From contig CP114500.1 of the NCBI GenBank assembly GCA_027186245.1, positions 2,552,001 to 2,616,000 on the forward strand: DNA of 64,000 nucleotides, written 5' to 3'. This document shows positions 1-15,436 of this stretch, piece after piece; positions within the stretch are counted from its first letter, which is position 1; each line of letters begins with the position of its first letter. The translations under genes were made by a program, and so were the position numbers. Origin of the DNA: Coriaria nepalensis (Eukaryota > Streptophyta > Magnoliopsida > Cucurbitales > Coriariaceae). Under the pieces are notes generated by a model. The model was not told the origin of the DNA and searched no databases. It saw nothing but the letters and a program-made list of their open reading frames with translations.

Positions 1-471
1 TTCCCTTCCGATCCATGTGTAGCCTTCTCCCATTTTCTTGAAAGTTTTTGCTACTTCGGTTCGGTCAGATCAGATCAGATGAAATCAAATCACACAGAAG
101 AATAGAATCCACAATTATCGGGCCTGCAGCGGTCCAAATAGTATAATAATAATCTAGCTGGGGCGGTCACGTAGCTAGCCCACGGCCCACATAAATTACT
201 TTGCTGGTAATTAATTGGTGGATAAGATTAAAACGTGATAATTATCAATTTATTAGTAAATCAGTTACTTCCTACTAGTATTATTACTAATTTTTTTTTT
301 TACAGCTGTAAAACTGGAATTACTCCACATTTCAGTTTGTAAGACCAGGCTCAAATTTAAACAGCTTGCCTGCTTTCTTCTGCACTTCCATTTTAGCTTT
401 TATGTTTTTTATTTTTCAAAACAGCTTTCTCTCATCTCTTAACAACAAAAAATAATTAATTAAGCTCTAAT

Positions 472-479
472 TATAAATA
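472..479 (+). promoter_or_regulatory. TATA box of the FAF-like gene
   Basis: The octamer TATAAATA lies 122 bases upstream of the FAF-like ATG at 602. It sits in an AT-rich stretch followed by a pyrimidine-rich leader, which fits a core promoter with an untranslated leader of roughly 90 bases. The call rests on motif and spacing only. Confidence 0.5.
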
Positions 480-601
480 ACACCTCTATTCCTTCATAAT
501 CCTTCAGCCATAATCGACCTTGGCTTGGCTTTTTCTCTTTTCTGTTCTCGCTTCCCTAATCCGTATGCATTTGATGCAACAGCTCTCTTCGATCTAATAT
601 C

Positions 602-1207
602 ATGACCTCCATTAATGGCGATTACATTGGGGCAGAGAGCTGTTTCGATCTCATCAATCATCATCAATTCAACAACATCAGTACTGTTACTGATCCTGGA
701 CGCGATCGGAAGAGGAATATTAACGTTAACGGCGACGATCAACTGTGTAAAAGAGTATCACCATCGTCGTCGTCGTCATTAGCTACTAGATTGACGGAGA
801 AGATCAAGACGGAGTTTCCGCCTCCGTTACCGTTCCTGGTGCGAACGAAGAGTCTGAATCGGCACTACACGAGCGACGGACGGCTGATATTAACCCTGAA
901 TAAAGTGAGGCATCACGAGTATTTCCGCGCTCATAGATCTAACGGTCGGCTTATGTTGGAGCTTGTGGCCGTCGATATTGATGACGAGGATGATGACGTG
1001 GAAGACGTTGCGGATGGCCAGTATTCGTGTAGTGGAGATGATGAGAGTGAAACGGCGTCGCATAACAATAGTAATGGGAATGGGGAACAGCAGAGTAACA
1101 GTCCGAGAATAGGAAAGTGTTTGAATCGTGATTACAACGTGAGAGGGAGAGGTTCGCCTTGTCTATTGGGTGGGCCTGTCCCTGCTATGAGGCCGGTTCG
1201 TATTTGA
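602..1207 (+). CDS. FANTASTIC FOUR (FAF)-like protein
   Basis: Single-exon gene of 201 residues. The plant FAF domain (DUF3049) spans about residues 68-122: a proline-rich entry, FPPPLPFLV (72-80), then RTKSLNRHYTSDGRLIL and a second block ending NGRLMLELV. An acidic stretch follows (about 126-137), and the tail is Ser/Asn-rich. In Arabidopsis, FAF proteins limit shoot meristem size and repress WUSCHEL; they have no known catalytic activity. The ATG at 602 is the first in frame, with a TATA box 122 bases upstream. At 201 residues it is somewhat shorter than I recall for Arabidopsis FAF1-4, so it may be a FAF-like paralogue. The family call is firm; the subgroup is not. Confidence 0.88.
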   Translation: MTSINGDYIGAESCFDLINHHQFNNISTVTDPGRDRKRNINVNGDDQLCKRVSPSSSSSLATRLTEKIKTEFPPPLPFLVRTKSLNRHYTSDGRLILTLNKVRHHEYFRAHRSNGRLMLELVAVDIDDEDDDVEDVADGQYSCSGDDESETASHNNSNGNGEQQSNSPRIGKCLNRDYNVRGRGSPCLLGGPVPAMRPVRI

Positions 1208-1888
1208 CTGTAATTTGTGGTTGTTCTTAAGGCACAATTTTAGGAGTTTTTTTTAATTTTAATTTTAATTTTTAATAGTTTACTAAACCCTATCCATAAT
1301 CATCATTAGACTGTTAAGCTAATTATGAGTGGTATAAGGGTTTTAGTTAATCAAAAAAATTGATGCATTTCGTACTCATACTGCGCGCTTCTATCTCGAG
1401 GAAGAAGAAAGACTCTCGATCTTTCTCTACTTCGTAACGAACTCTTAATTTTAAGTTTTGAATTAACAGTGAATTGGATTTTTCTTTTAATGCTTAGACA
1501 CATTAATTATTTGAAACAGCGTAGATGTAAAACTGAAGTTCGGATAAGTAAACGGGAGTTTTCTTAATCTATTTGGCATAATAATACTTGTAGAAAAAAT
1601 ATGTAATTTTACTGATTATATATTTCTCGAATTTTGATTTCAACCGCATTCTCTAACTGGAATTTTGACTGCGTAAGTACATGAACATACCATGCATGCA
1701 TGCAGGGCCAGAAGAACTCAATTTGGTAGAAGCTTGAAATTTCATATTGATAACAACAAAGGGAAAAAAAAGAAAGAAAGAAACTGTCAAGTCTGAAACT
1801 ATACACTTCATCGGATTTATGATCAAATGGTTTAATAAAATAATCTGGGATTAATTAAATTAATAAAAAATTACCCGCCATGAATTCC

Positions 1889-2107
1889 TTACATGTTAAT
1901 ATTGTTTGGATGGATTTTCTTGGAGACCCAGAAAAAACCAGCTCTAGATTCATCCTCTTGATCGGATCGAACAGAGCCGGCATTATTGTTAGACGTTGAT
2001 CCAGTTTCTTCTTCGTTAACCTGTTCTCCTAATTTCATTTTCTTTTTCTTTAGTTTCTGGCTATGGAGCTTCTTCATCACGTATGCTTGGGCTAGACTGT
2101 ATTCCAT
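1889..2107 (-). CDS. Small basic unknown protein, 72 aa
   Basis: Family not recognised. The protein opens MEYSLAQAYVMKKLH, has a Lys-rich block (KLKKKKMK), then an acidic, Asn/Ser-rich middle (EEETGSTSNNN) and ends GFFWVSKKIHPNNINM. It has no signal peptide or membrane segment. Two things support a real gene: a well-placed TATA box 94 bases upstream on the same strand (2201-2207), and a non-random composition with a distinct aromatic/basic C-terminus. It converges with the FAF-like gene. It may be a small plant-specific nuclear or cytosolic protein; I assign no function. Confidence 0.5.
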   Translation of the reverse strand: MEYSLAQAYVMKKLHSQKLKKKKMKLGEQVNEEETGSTSNNNAGSVRSDQEDESRAGFFWVSKKIHPNNINM

Positions 2108-2200
2108 GACGAGTTCTTCTTTTTCTGATCAGATTTCGTTCTGAACTTAGGAATGGAATGGAGACGGGATTGATGTGAATTTAAGCGTAGGGAAAGGATA

Positions 2201-2207
2201 ATTTATA
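2201..2207 (-). promoter_or_regulatory. TATA box of the 72-aa gene
   Basis: On the minus strand the sequence reads TATAAAT, 94 bases before the ATG at 2107. It is the main reason for treating the short frame as a gene. Confidence 0.5.
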
Positions 2208-3149
2208 GGCTGTGGGATTTGGATCAGAAGCCTTCATTTTTTATTTATTTTTTCTTTTTTCGTACGCAATGACGTGTTTGAATTTGCTTGTATAGATAAT
2301 AGGTTGGTCAGCAAGTGAAAAAAAGGACCAGTCGAATCTGGTCCAATTTTTGGTTTGTGTACTTAATACGATCATAAGAGCCTCCAAAGATTTAGATTGA
2401 TTCCAAATTTTATAACCATTAGGATTAACTTTTTATTTTTATTTTGAATTTCAATTTTTCAAATTCAAGTGAATCGGAATCGATCCGTACAATCTGAATC
2501 CAAATACATCATCAGGGACGTCATGCATATATGCATGCACGTTCCTATTTTTTGGCGGCAAGGAAGAAAAATATATAAATAAATAAATAAGGTGGCATGA
2601 TCATATTGTTTAAATTCATTATGATTTAAGTAGTTTATTAATTTTTTGTTGATTAATGTGTTAGATAGACGGATTAACATTCAACAGTTAACTTAATTTA
2701 TATATATTAGTCTAATTTTAAAAATTAATGTATTCATCCTTAATTGCCAAACGACCATAATACCCTCCATCTCTAATCCCGCAATCTTTAAGTTTAATAT
2801 AGATATTTTTCTCTCATTTATTTACATAATCTAGTTATTCTCGTATACTCGATTTTCTAATAAAAGTAATTTATGATTTATATTTTTTAATACTTATGTT
2901 CGGAATTTAATTTATTATTTAATTTATAATATTTAAGTTATTTAAAAAAATAAATATTAATGAATAAATAAGTTTAAAAATTATATACTAATTAAGTAAA
3001 GACAATTAAAATGATAAGCTATTAATTGTATCACATTCTTTTTTATTATATTTTATGGTATCAAATTTTTATATGTTCTTATAATTTGAATAATTAAACA
3101 GTCGACCACTTTATATTATTATTAGACTATAGAGAAATATTTTTCTAAG

Positions 3150-3452
3150 AGTAGAGTACATTTATTGGAGAGTCATCTAGTACTCTTAATGTATCATGCG
3201 GTTCGAGTAATAGTTTGAAAAAAGCTCATATCGAGTTCAATGTGAATGATATCGTTGGTGATCCAAGGGAAGTGAAGGCAAATTGATTCATATGATATTA
3301 GTTTATGTGATCAAGTTCGTAAAGAGTATTTGCTTAAGGATTCTTTTCAACTTTATGGACATACTTTGAAAAAATACGATAAGAGTTTTGTCGAACATGT
3401 CGGAAAAACTATTAATGTTTGTAATAATTATTTTAAAATATATGAAACTTAA
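3150..3452 (+). other. Possible decayed coding fragment, perhaps transposon-derived
   Basis: A frame without an ATG at about 3280-3450 reads DQVRKEYLLKDSF followed by a Lys/Tyr-rich stretch. It faintly resembles the N-terminal zinc-finger region of hAT-derived plant proteins, but the match is too weak to name. The surrounding 2.7-3.7 kb is AT-rich with no other coding signal. Confidence 0.2.
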
Positions 3453-3721
3453 AAAAATGAAGCGTAGCATATATATATATATTGGGGCAACATTGATGTT
3501 CCTGTCTGTATATGAAAATACATTACAAGGAAATGAGTAAATGGGAGTAATATATTAAGGGATATGGAGTCGTTAAAATTATATATTTCCATAGACGTGA
3601 TTAGTCTTTGATTAGGTGATTGTGGGTTGATTGGATGAAATGGAGCTTGCCTTATAGATTTTCACTACCCTCCCTGTTTATTAAATGTCATAGATGCTAA
3701 CACTGTTTTCTCTGTGAGAGC

Positions 3722-6912
<3,191 letters not shown>

Positions 6913-6999
6913 TCTTTCCTTTTTGCAATATTATGATCTTTACTTTCTTGATCACTGAAGAGTAATGAACTTATATACATGTTGGATAAACTAGATTAA

Positions 7000-7880
7000 T
7001 AGAGTCGGGCCCCCCACATAGATTGATGGTATGTAAAAAAGATGGAAGTGTTTAAATTGTTGAACTTCAGTTAAAACAAGATAAGTTTCGTTGATGGTTC
7101 TCAACTACTTCTCATAAGTCACTCAGTTTTAGCCGACAGCACTACATCTTTTCATTTTCGTTTCTTTTCTTCGTAGACTTGTAGTCACCATATGAGGTAT
7201 TCTAATATTTTCTTACAATAATGTTTGGAAAATCTAAATTTGAAAGACTTGAAGTAAGGGAATAGATATATAATTGATTATATAAGTGTAGAAATAAGCC
7301 ATATTACATTAATTTAGTGGTTGGACTTTTTATTTTAGGTATGCTAGAATTTCCATCGCTGCTTTTTTTTTTTTTTTTTTTTTTTTTTGAGTTAATGAAA
7401 TTTATAGGGTAATTTTTGAAATTCACGAAAACTATTTTTGGGACCCATTATTAGTCAGTTTTTGAAGAGTGAATGTTAATCATCTAACATTAGCGATAGT
7501 TTAGGAATTGAATGGAGGATTAATCAGATGTTAATTTAAAAAAATATTCTAAATTAATTTGAATGTCTTCAGAAATGATAAAAATAAAAAAAATAAAACG
7601 AAATTATATACCGATGTACAATTGAGGGAAAATTGCATCACTGTCTTCTTCAATATCCTCGAAGGGTAACCAATTTTGAAACATGCTTTATAAGATCACG
7701 CATCACGGCACGTGGTGATTATAATTGGCTGCTAGAAAATTAGGTGACCCTGAGCTCTCTCCTGTGGTCTTATTGGGAGGAGCCGTATAGCAATATCCAT
7801 TCTGTGTTACAACTTTCCACGTTGCCTTTTTTAGGAAACTTCCTCAAACTTTGGATTGTAATAATTTCTCCGAGAAAATA
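7000..7880. other. Intergenic, no gene seen
   Basis: AT-rich spacer between the ALD1-like pseudogene and the methyltransferase gene. It holds a 26-base T run (7363-7388). The final ~150 bases probably include the methyltransferase promoter. Confidence 0.6.
7363..7388 (+). repeat. T homopolymer, 26 bases
   Basis: Perfect 26-base T run in intergenic DNA. It could be the reverse poly-A of a retroposed copy, but no flanking copy is recognised. Confidence 0.9.
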
Positions 7881-8055
7881 CCCACGTGTTTGGAAAAAGA
7901 AAATGTTGGAATAAATTTGGACTGAGACGATTTCGGCCCGAGAAAACTTGGGCCAATCTAGTCCAAGCCCGCAGTCTACATCATCATCAATTTCGGCTCC
8001 GCTTGATAAACTTCTTGGTCAACTATCAGCCCAAATTGTCGGAGAAAGAGTCAAA

Positions 8056-8079
8056 TCTCTCTCTCTCTCTCTCTCTCTC
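8056..8079 (+). repeat. (TC)n microsatellite in a 5' leader
   Basis: Twelve TC units in the probable leader exon of the methyltransferase gene, just before a 35-codon upstream ORF at 8080-8187. Confidence 0.8.
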
Positions 8080-8187
8080 ATGCTCGGATGCGAATTCGCC
8101 TATCTCACAGAAGGAAGCAGTGAAAGTACTCAAACTTTACTTCCATTCAACGGCGGATCTGTCGATTTCATCTTCCTCCTCGAATAA
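8080..8187 (+). other. Upstream ORF in the methyltransferase leader
   Basis: An ATG opens a 35-codon frame (MLGCEFAYLTEGSSES...) ending TAA at 8185-8187, a few bases before a strong donor (GTGAGT at about 8193). The main ATG is at 8699 after an intron of about 500 bases, so this frame would be translated first if the leader is as inferred. Translation is not shown; it may simply be leader sequence. Confidence 0.35.
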
Positions 8188-8698
8188 GCGCAGTGAGTGG
8201 TTTGTTTCCGTTTTGGTTTATTATTTCCCCGAATTCAGATGCCTCATTGATTGCCAGCAAAATTTGGTTTCTAGGGTTTTTCCCTTTTAACGGATCCGAA
8301 TTCTTTATCGTAATTGGAGTAGCTCAGTAAAGTCAGTAGAGAAGGCTGGAAGAATGTTTAGTGCTCGATATCGCGTATACGTTCTAGTTTTCTCTCTATT
8401 GGGCTTTTGATGTAGTAATGTTAGAAGTGAGATGAGCAAAAATGGAGGTAGAATTAGGGTATCATAAGAAATCATATACATTAGTACTTCAGTATAGACC
8501 ACATATGCATTACGTCTGACTCAAAATTCCATTCAGTGCTTTTCAAAATTTACATAAGAAGTGGATCAGTATCGACTAATTATATGAGTGAAACATTGTT
8601 GTATTTTTAATTTTGTTAGTTTATAGGCTTTTTAGTGTAATTAGTGGCTTGCCCTTTTTGGGGAGGGTATATCTGATTAAGTCTTGTCGTCCAGGTTG

Positions 8699-9840
8699 AT
8701 GCTCTATTATGCTTCAGGAGCAAGCAGATCCTTAAAGCAATCTATCAAAATCTTCAATACCATGAGGGAAGTCAAAGTAAAGGCTATGTCCACTTCAAGC
8801 ATGCTTAAACCCTGCGAGCAATCCACAAGTGTTAAAACCACTCCTGAAATAGAAAAGAAATATGTTCATCACGTCTATGATGCTATTGCACCCCATTTCA
8901 GCTCAACCCGTTTTGCCAAGTGGCCAAAAGTGGCAGCTTTTTTATCGTCCTTATCTTTGGGGTCTCTAGTCCTTGATGCTGGATGTGGGAACGGGAAGTA
9001 CTTGAGTCTAAACCCGAATTCCTTCTTCATAGGATGTGATATAAGCCCTTCACTTATTAAAATCTGCGAGGATAGAGGGCACGAGGTTCTAGTAGTTGAT
9101 GCAGTAAATCTTCCATATAGAACCGGTTTTGGCGATGCAGCAATTTCTATAGCAGTATTACACCATTTGAGTACAGAGAGTAGAAGGAAAAAAGCCATTG
9201 AAGAACTGGTTCGTGTTGTGAAGAAAGGCGGGATGGTTTTAATTACAGTTTGGGCTGTGGAACAAGAGGACAGATTGTTGTTAACTAAATGGACCCCACT
9301 GACAGAGAAATACGCTGAAGAGTGGATTGGACCAGGGAGTCCTAGGGTTCGTACTAGCGCTTCTTCACCTTTGGCATTGCAGAGCATCCCAGAAACAAAA
9401 GAGAAAGGTTCAGGTTCGGATTTGAAAGATTCTGTGGATTCAAGCGATAAAAAGAATATTAAGAATCAGCAAGAATATTTCGTGCCATGGCATTTGCCTT
9501 ATCATCGTGCAGAAGTTAGTGGTGCTTCTGCTTCTGCCATTGAAAATGGTCTGGCAAAGAAAGATGAAAAGAAAGGTGCTGTTGTGTACAATAGGTATTA
9601 CCATGTTTTTGGTGAAGGCGAGCTTGAAAGGTAATTCCCGCCCTCTCTCTCACGTAAGCTTCTTTTGCCCTTTACTATCACTATTCCGAGTTCCTTGAAT
9701 GGAGATGAAACTTCAGTAGAGTTGAATAAATGCCGAACTTTTTTTCTTGCAGGTTAGTGTCTGATATGGAAAATGCAAAAGTCATGGATCGATTTTATGA
9801 CAAGTCGAATTGGTGTATCATTCTTGAGAAAACAGTATGA
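8699..9840 (+). CDS. TRM9: tRNA wobble-uridine methyltransferase, TRM9/ALKBH8 type
   Basis: Exons 8699-9630 and 9753-9840, 339 residues. A class I SAM-dependent methyltransferase: motif I VLDAGCGNGKYLSL (about 92-105), then FIGCDISPSLIKICEDRG, the aspartate motif AISIAVLHHLST, KKGGMVLITVWA, and the family end YYHVFGEGELER joined across the intron to LVSDMENAKVMDRFYDKS and a TV terminus. TRM9 and the ALKBH8 methyltransferase domain convert cm5U34 to mcm5U34 in tRNA with the small partner TRM112. The frame opens upstream through a TTG, but 8699 is the first ATG, just after an AG acceptor, so I start there. The first 30 or so residues are basic and Ser-rich, with further Met residues (near 24 and 32) that could be the real start. 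A Ser/Lys-rich insert (about 220-255) is normal for plant members. Confidence 0.88.
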
Positions 9841-10317
9841 GAGGAATCTTTCTGACATATAAGGGGAATCTTAGAGAAGATCAGGTTGAGCTCTTCGTCT
9901 CTTCTATTATTGGGCCAATCTAGACAAAATTTAGCCAGGATTATGATCTTATTTATAGGAAAAGGGAGAAAAATGAGTACTCTGGTTACTCTTAAGGTTT
10001 GATATTCAAAAAAGAATGTACTTCGTCTCTTAAGCCTTTCGTTAAAAGTTTTCCTCTAGGGACCAAGATTGATTCATAACAACCTACTTTGTACCTATAA
10101 ACAATTGATCAAATTTGGTTTGATTCCTGTTTTTCTAAAAACAATTCCCATTAATTTAGATTTACACAGCTAGTATACAGTTGAAAACATTTGCTACATT
10201 GTATCAATAACCTTGACCAAATCTTAATGCTACTACACCTATTCTTTCACCCTCTCTAATGTAACAAAATCTCAACTAGACAACAAGTTTATTAAATTCA
10301 CATGAAACCTCCTCCTC

Positions 10318-11276
10318 TGGATCATACTTAATATCTCCGAAACATAAGCTTCATAGCTTCCCGGCAAAGACCGTTCCTTGCATAACCCAAAATCATAGCT
10401 TTCCAAGAAACCAAATTCCTCTCTGGCATATTATCGAAAACTTGAGACGCGTCATCTACATATCCGCATTTTGCATACATGAAAATCGAAGCATTGCCAA
10501 CAAACACATTCGAGAAAGCAAGGGTTTTCTTAGCCGAAGAGTGAATCAATCTTCCTTGAAGAATAGATTCCGATTTAGCGCAAGCTTTCAAAGCCGAAGA
10601 ATAAGTATACGAATTTGGGTTCTACTCCTTCCTCGACCATTTCTTTTAGAAACTCGAGAGCTTCTGGCTCGAGCCCTAGACTAGCACAGTCTGAAATGAT
10701 AGCCGTCCAACGGTCCAAGAGACTACGTCTCTGAAGGGCATTTGCTTAAGGACCATAGAGGCTCTAGGGTACTCTCCACATTTACAACACAACCACACAA
10801 GGGTACTTCCTATATACATATCATCTTGGATTGAGTTTTTTAAGATTTGAGCATGAACTACCCTTCCTATCAATGAATCCCCAATTGACCCACGAGCCCT
10901 AAGAATGCTTACTGTAGTCAAGTTATTCGAAAAAAAATTCCTCCACTTCATCAGTCTAAAGAGGCTTGAAGCCATAGCGCAAGTCAATCAGAACATGGGA
11001 ACTCACTCACCGACTGATTATCCGAAAATTCAGCATACAGGTTTGCTTGGGAGACAGATTCTTCACTCATATTCTCGGAACGGGTCGTTGAACACCGTCT
11101 TCCTCTTCTACGGTAAAAATTTTGGAATTCGGTAACCCTGTTGGATGATTAGGATTAGCAGCAGAGTTTGATATTGAGCTATTTATGGGTTTGAGTGGTT
11201 TCAATGGCGGAATGGAAAGAAGTGATGGTGATGGAGAGAGAGTGATGGAAGGTGGGAGAAACCCTAGCGAGAGCAT
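10318..11276 (-). pseudogene. Broken PLS-type PPR gene resembling At4g18520
   Basis: Minus-strand pieces match the plastid PPR protein At4g18520 (PDM1/SEL1) as I recall it. The N-terminus starts at 11276 (MLSLGFLPPSITLSPSPS, a transit-like Ser/Pro-rich leader) and runs to about 11070. After an apparent large internal deletion, later repeats resume at about 10990: NNLTTVSILRA, HAQILKNSIQDDMYIGSTLV, RDVVSWT. A 7-base insertion near 10715 (GTTGGAC duplicated next to GGAC) breaks the frame after VVSWT. A further shift near 10595 precedes ALKACAKSES, NVFVGNASIFMYAKCGY and NLVSWKAMILGYARNG. Stops lie near 11065 and 10328. No continuous protein can be made. The homology is clear; the exact orthologue is inferred. 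Confidence 0.8.
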
Positions 11277-14200
11277 TTGCTTGATTCTGGCTTGTGGTTT
11301 TAGAGTGAAGTGTGAAAAATAACCGTTGAGTTGTTAAGAACAAGAAGTGAACGACGATACTAATCTATCCATCTGGAAGAATGAAACCGAAAACTGAAAA
11401 ACAGAGAAGAAGGTAGAAAAAGGGAAAAAAAAACCCTGAGCAGTAGAGATTTAGACAAGGAAGGAGAAACGTTATAGGACACGTTAACTGTTTTGTTGGT
11501 CAAGATTTCTAGTTTAAGTTAGTTTAAAATATCTTATTCTTAGCGTTTTGGGCTTTTTAGCTGAACCAGAAGGGCCTAAGGTAAATTGTACAAGGCCCAA
11601 ATTATTGAATTTAAATGGACAATATTGGACCACGTTGTCCGGAATTGGTAGGCCCGGTTGAAATTAAATTTAAGATACATTATTGGATTACATGTTTGAT
11701 TTGCTGACCTTAGTCAAAAGTTGGCCAAGTTGCATTGTTGTTGTGAAACCTGCACCAAGCAAAACATGATTGATATGAATACAAAGTCAATTTTGCATAT
11801 AACAAGCTTTCATAAGGTACAAAAGAAGCTGCCCCGCCCCCTGCACACCTCAACCTTCACCTATATCCTAATCAATCCATTTGAAAAGAAAAAAAAAAAA
11901 AAAAAAGGCAAGGACTTGGGATAGAAACCGACTGGGGATCCCTAATTGCCTTGTGGCAGTCCTCATTTCTGGGGAAAAACAAAACATGCAATAGGTAAAT
12001 GTGGGGCATCGAGTTTTCTTTATGAGGAAGCTATCTTCTTTTCTTTTTCTTCTTCCTTTTTATGAGGGAAAGCTCCAATGCTGATGATGGTGGTAGAGCC
12101 CATGAAGGATTTTGGGAAAGTACCAACGTAGAGTTTATGATGTGGGTGACAGGAAAGGATTTTGATTTTACGCTCAGATTTTTTTTATATATATAACGTG
12201 GAGTACGTATATATAACGGTTAATTCAATATATTAAATCTAATTATGATATTATATAAAAATTTGAATTTCTATTTTAGATAGTTCCAATTTTATTATAT
12301 AGTTAGAAAAAGAGTGATTTAAATTTTTATAAATATATAAGATTTTAAATAATTATGATATATATATATATATAAGTGTATCATTTTCACATATTTTATT
12401 ATATAATCATTACGTTTTAAGTAATTAAGGAGCAAAAATTAAGTATTAGAGTAATGTTATAAAACGTTTCAATTCCTTTGACTATAGTTTTATGTTTATA
12501 TATATATATATATATTATATTAAAATTTATGTACTTGGTAAGAATTGTAAAAAACGTTCTATATAAGAACCCGATTAATATACCAATTGATATTAAATAG
12601 TTTATATTTCTTATATACTAAATTTTAAAGTATTCACTTTCAATATATACCAACACAATTCTTATAAAAATAGATTGCAAAAGAGGGTTGATTTAGACTA
12701 ACATTAGAAAGTATTAGCAACGATCTATACATTAGGTTGAATTCGACCCTCAAATTTGTTAACAATCCTCAAATCAGTCTTTGGACCCTGATTTGATCTA
12801 CGTATCAAAATCCAGATACAATCTCTTCTAAAATTTATTAGAATGGGTTTCAGACTCGACTTGGATTAGAGAATGTGTTTGGGGATATCCTAGCTTGGGT
12901 GGGGGGGCAACAGTAGTGATGGTGCGTTTTCATGGAATAGTCTGAAGAATGAGAATACTAAAAGTAATGGTATTTGTTTGCTCTCATACCATTAAATCTT
13001 TGACATAAAGACACTTGAATTAGTGGTTAATCAAATTAACATGGGATATCACCTGATCAAACACCCGGATAATTAAGTACTTCCCAACCAATGGTAATCT
13101 GATCAAATCAGTATTTCCTGAGTATATACTTCATACAGTGGTAATCTAACCAAGTCAGTATTTGATTGTAAAATTAGTTTTCTCTAAGACCAAACTAATA
13201 AAATGCCTCCTAAAATTATCAAATTATAACTTATAACTAAACTCCCCAATTTGAATTCTCATAATTCATACATTATAAGTTCTAGCCTTTCTGCCCATAT
13301 TTATTTCTTTCTAACCTTTTTGTTATCTCTTTTCTCTCTAATAAGATTCTTTGCTTCGTTTTCTACTTTAAAGAATGCACTTTAGAACATGAGAGCTTGG
13401 CCACACCATAAACAGGAGCAAAAGCAACTCCAGTGGTTTATAGGATTTCCTTCTCTCGGACAATCGAATCCCAACCCTACATGCATTACACGACATGACA
13501 ATCGCCTGCAGGTATATAAGTAAATGGTATATGTAATATATGCATGATTGATTTTTTGCCTAAACAATTCACTGTATATGCAAAACCTATATATACGACC
13601 TGTTTTGTTGTTAACTCTATGGAATGATATATAGATCCCACCTGTTTTGAGCTCGTTTTATAGTGATATCAATAACTGTCGATCAAATAATACCCAAATA
13701 AACGGACAGCGTTGCATGACAGGAGGGCGAGAGACATGTTTATACATTTTGGTTGATGAAACTTACATTACAAGACATAGTAATTACTATGCGGAGGTAA
13801 AAACATATGATAAATTAACTATTAGTCAATTATATCATAAAATACTGAAAAATTCTATAAATATATATATTTATTCATATACATGTGTTAGATTATTGGA
13901 AATATAAAACAATAAAAAAAAACATTAGAAATATGAAAAAGATGGGAAGAGAAAAGTAAAAAGTTTATTATATGGTATCAGCTTATACCTTTTGACCTTA
14001 TAATAACGACTTGATCGTATTTCCTAACAAATACCTTTACAATTAGAGAAGGTTTGCTGGTCAAACCCGATATTTACCTCTGTTATGTTTTTTGCATATG
14101 CCAGAACCAATACAAGAAGGAATTTTTGGCCAATTTTGAACCAAAAGCAATATTATTTGTTATGATTAATAATACAATATTTTAGAAAAGCAAAGTTGTT

Positions 14201-14559
14201 TAACCATTCAAGATATATAAGATATCAAGATAATGAACATATTAAAGATATATGGTCGATGGCCAATTCCAAATCAGGATCTCTTTCTCTTCTTTCTTTT
14301 TCTTTACCAATTTCATGCTGTTATTGAAGATAGAAGGATTGAACTGATGGTACACTTTCATACACTAAAAATACTTGCTCCATATACAACTTATGTCCCT
14401 AGAATATTCTTGATCCTCTTCAACCTATAAATTTATCACAATATGGAACTAACATCTTTATATCACTACATATGTATATATATATATACATGTCACTTTT
14501 CTTCTTACTTAATTCATTTTGAGTATAGTTTATGAGAATCTTTAGCCACCCGATCAAGA

Positions 14560-14586
14560 GTTTGTTTGTTTGTTTGTTTGTTTGTT
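14560..14586 (+). repeat. (GTTT)n microsatellite
   Basis: Six tandem GTTT units in gene-free DNA. Confidence 0.85.
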
Positions 14587-15396
14587 TTTTTGGCCCTTAT
14601 TTTATCTTATCATAAAAGAAAAGAAAGAAAATAAATAAAGGAATGATAAAAAGAGAAGAAAGGCAAGGTGGTGAGATGACTCCAAACGACAAACAAAATG
14701 GCCTTTATAACATGAATTGAGTGACCAAATAAGGTTCGAGCAGTTTACTTAGTTTTAGTTGATTTAAGTTTTTTTGCCATGCATAGAGGAAATGAGTACT
14801 TTAAGTCATGAGTCATTATTTTATGTATCATGTAGTTCGTGAGAAAAAGTTTAGTTCGACCCGTAAAGTGAATATGCAATATGCACAAATTAATTAAATA
14901 ATAATTATGTATTGAAAAAGGGGACCATGCATGCTCCAAAAAGCTTGCATTTTCCAATTGACCTAGCATTGATCATAGACATACATGCCCACTTGGCTCA
15001 TAATATATTACATTTTCTTGTCTTTTTTTTTTTTTTGTATGTTGAGTGCAAAGTTGACGCAATACCTCCTATGTTTAGCATATAACACAAGAATATCACT
15101 TCTAAGACTTTATTTATCCTACTAGATGATATTAATTAAGAGTGTGTCTTAAATAGGCTCAAATAGTTTCATTTTAAGGTCCATAATAATTTAAACTAAA
15201 CTTTATATTAAACTCTATTTCAAACTATAAACTTAATGTAATTGGAGTTCATGTAAATTTAATTTTCCTATATCACATATTAGTAAAAGAAAAGTAAATA
15301 TTATACATGCAACTATGCTAAACTAGTAGAATTAAAGAAACCGAGATGAGATAAAAACAATACTATATCTATTGTAGAGGACAGATCACATGACAG

Positions 15397-15436
15397 GAGC
15401 ATATGAGCATATGAGCATATGAGCATATGAGCATAT
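15397..15436 (+). repeat. Five copies of the 8-mer GAGCATAT
   Basis: Five perfect head-to-tail copies of GAGCATAT. Each copy embeds CATATG when read across the junction. No gene is adjacent. Confidence 0.9.

Noticed and set aside
8875..9387. 170-codon minus-strand frame
   Set aside because: It is the antisense shadow of the tRNA methyltransferase exon.
15397..15436. CRISPR-like direct repeats
   Set aside because: The units are 8 bases with no spacers, and this is a plant nuclear genome; it is a simple tandem repeat.
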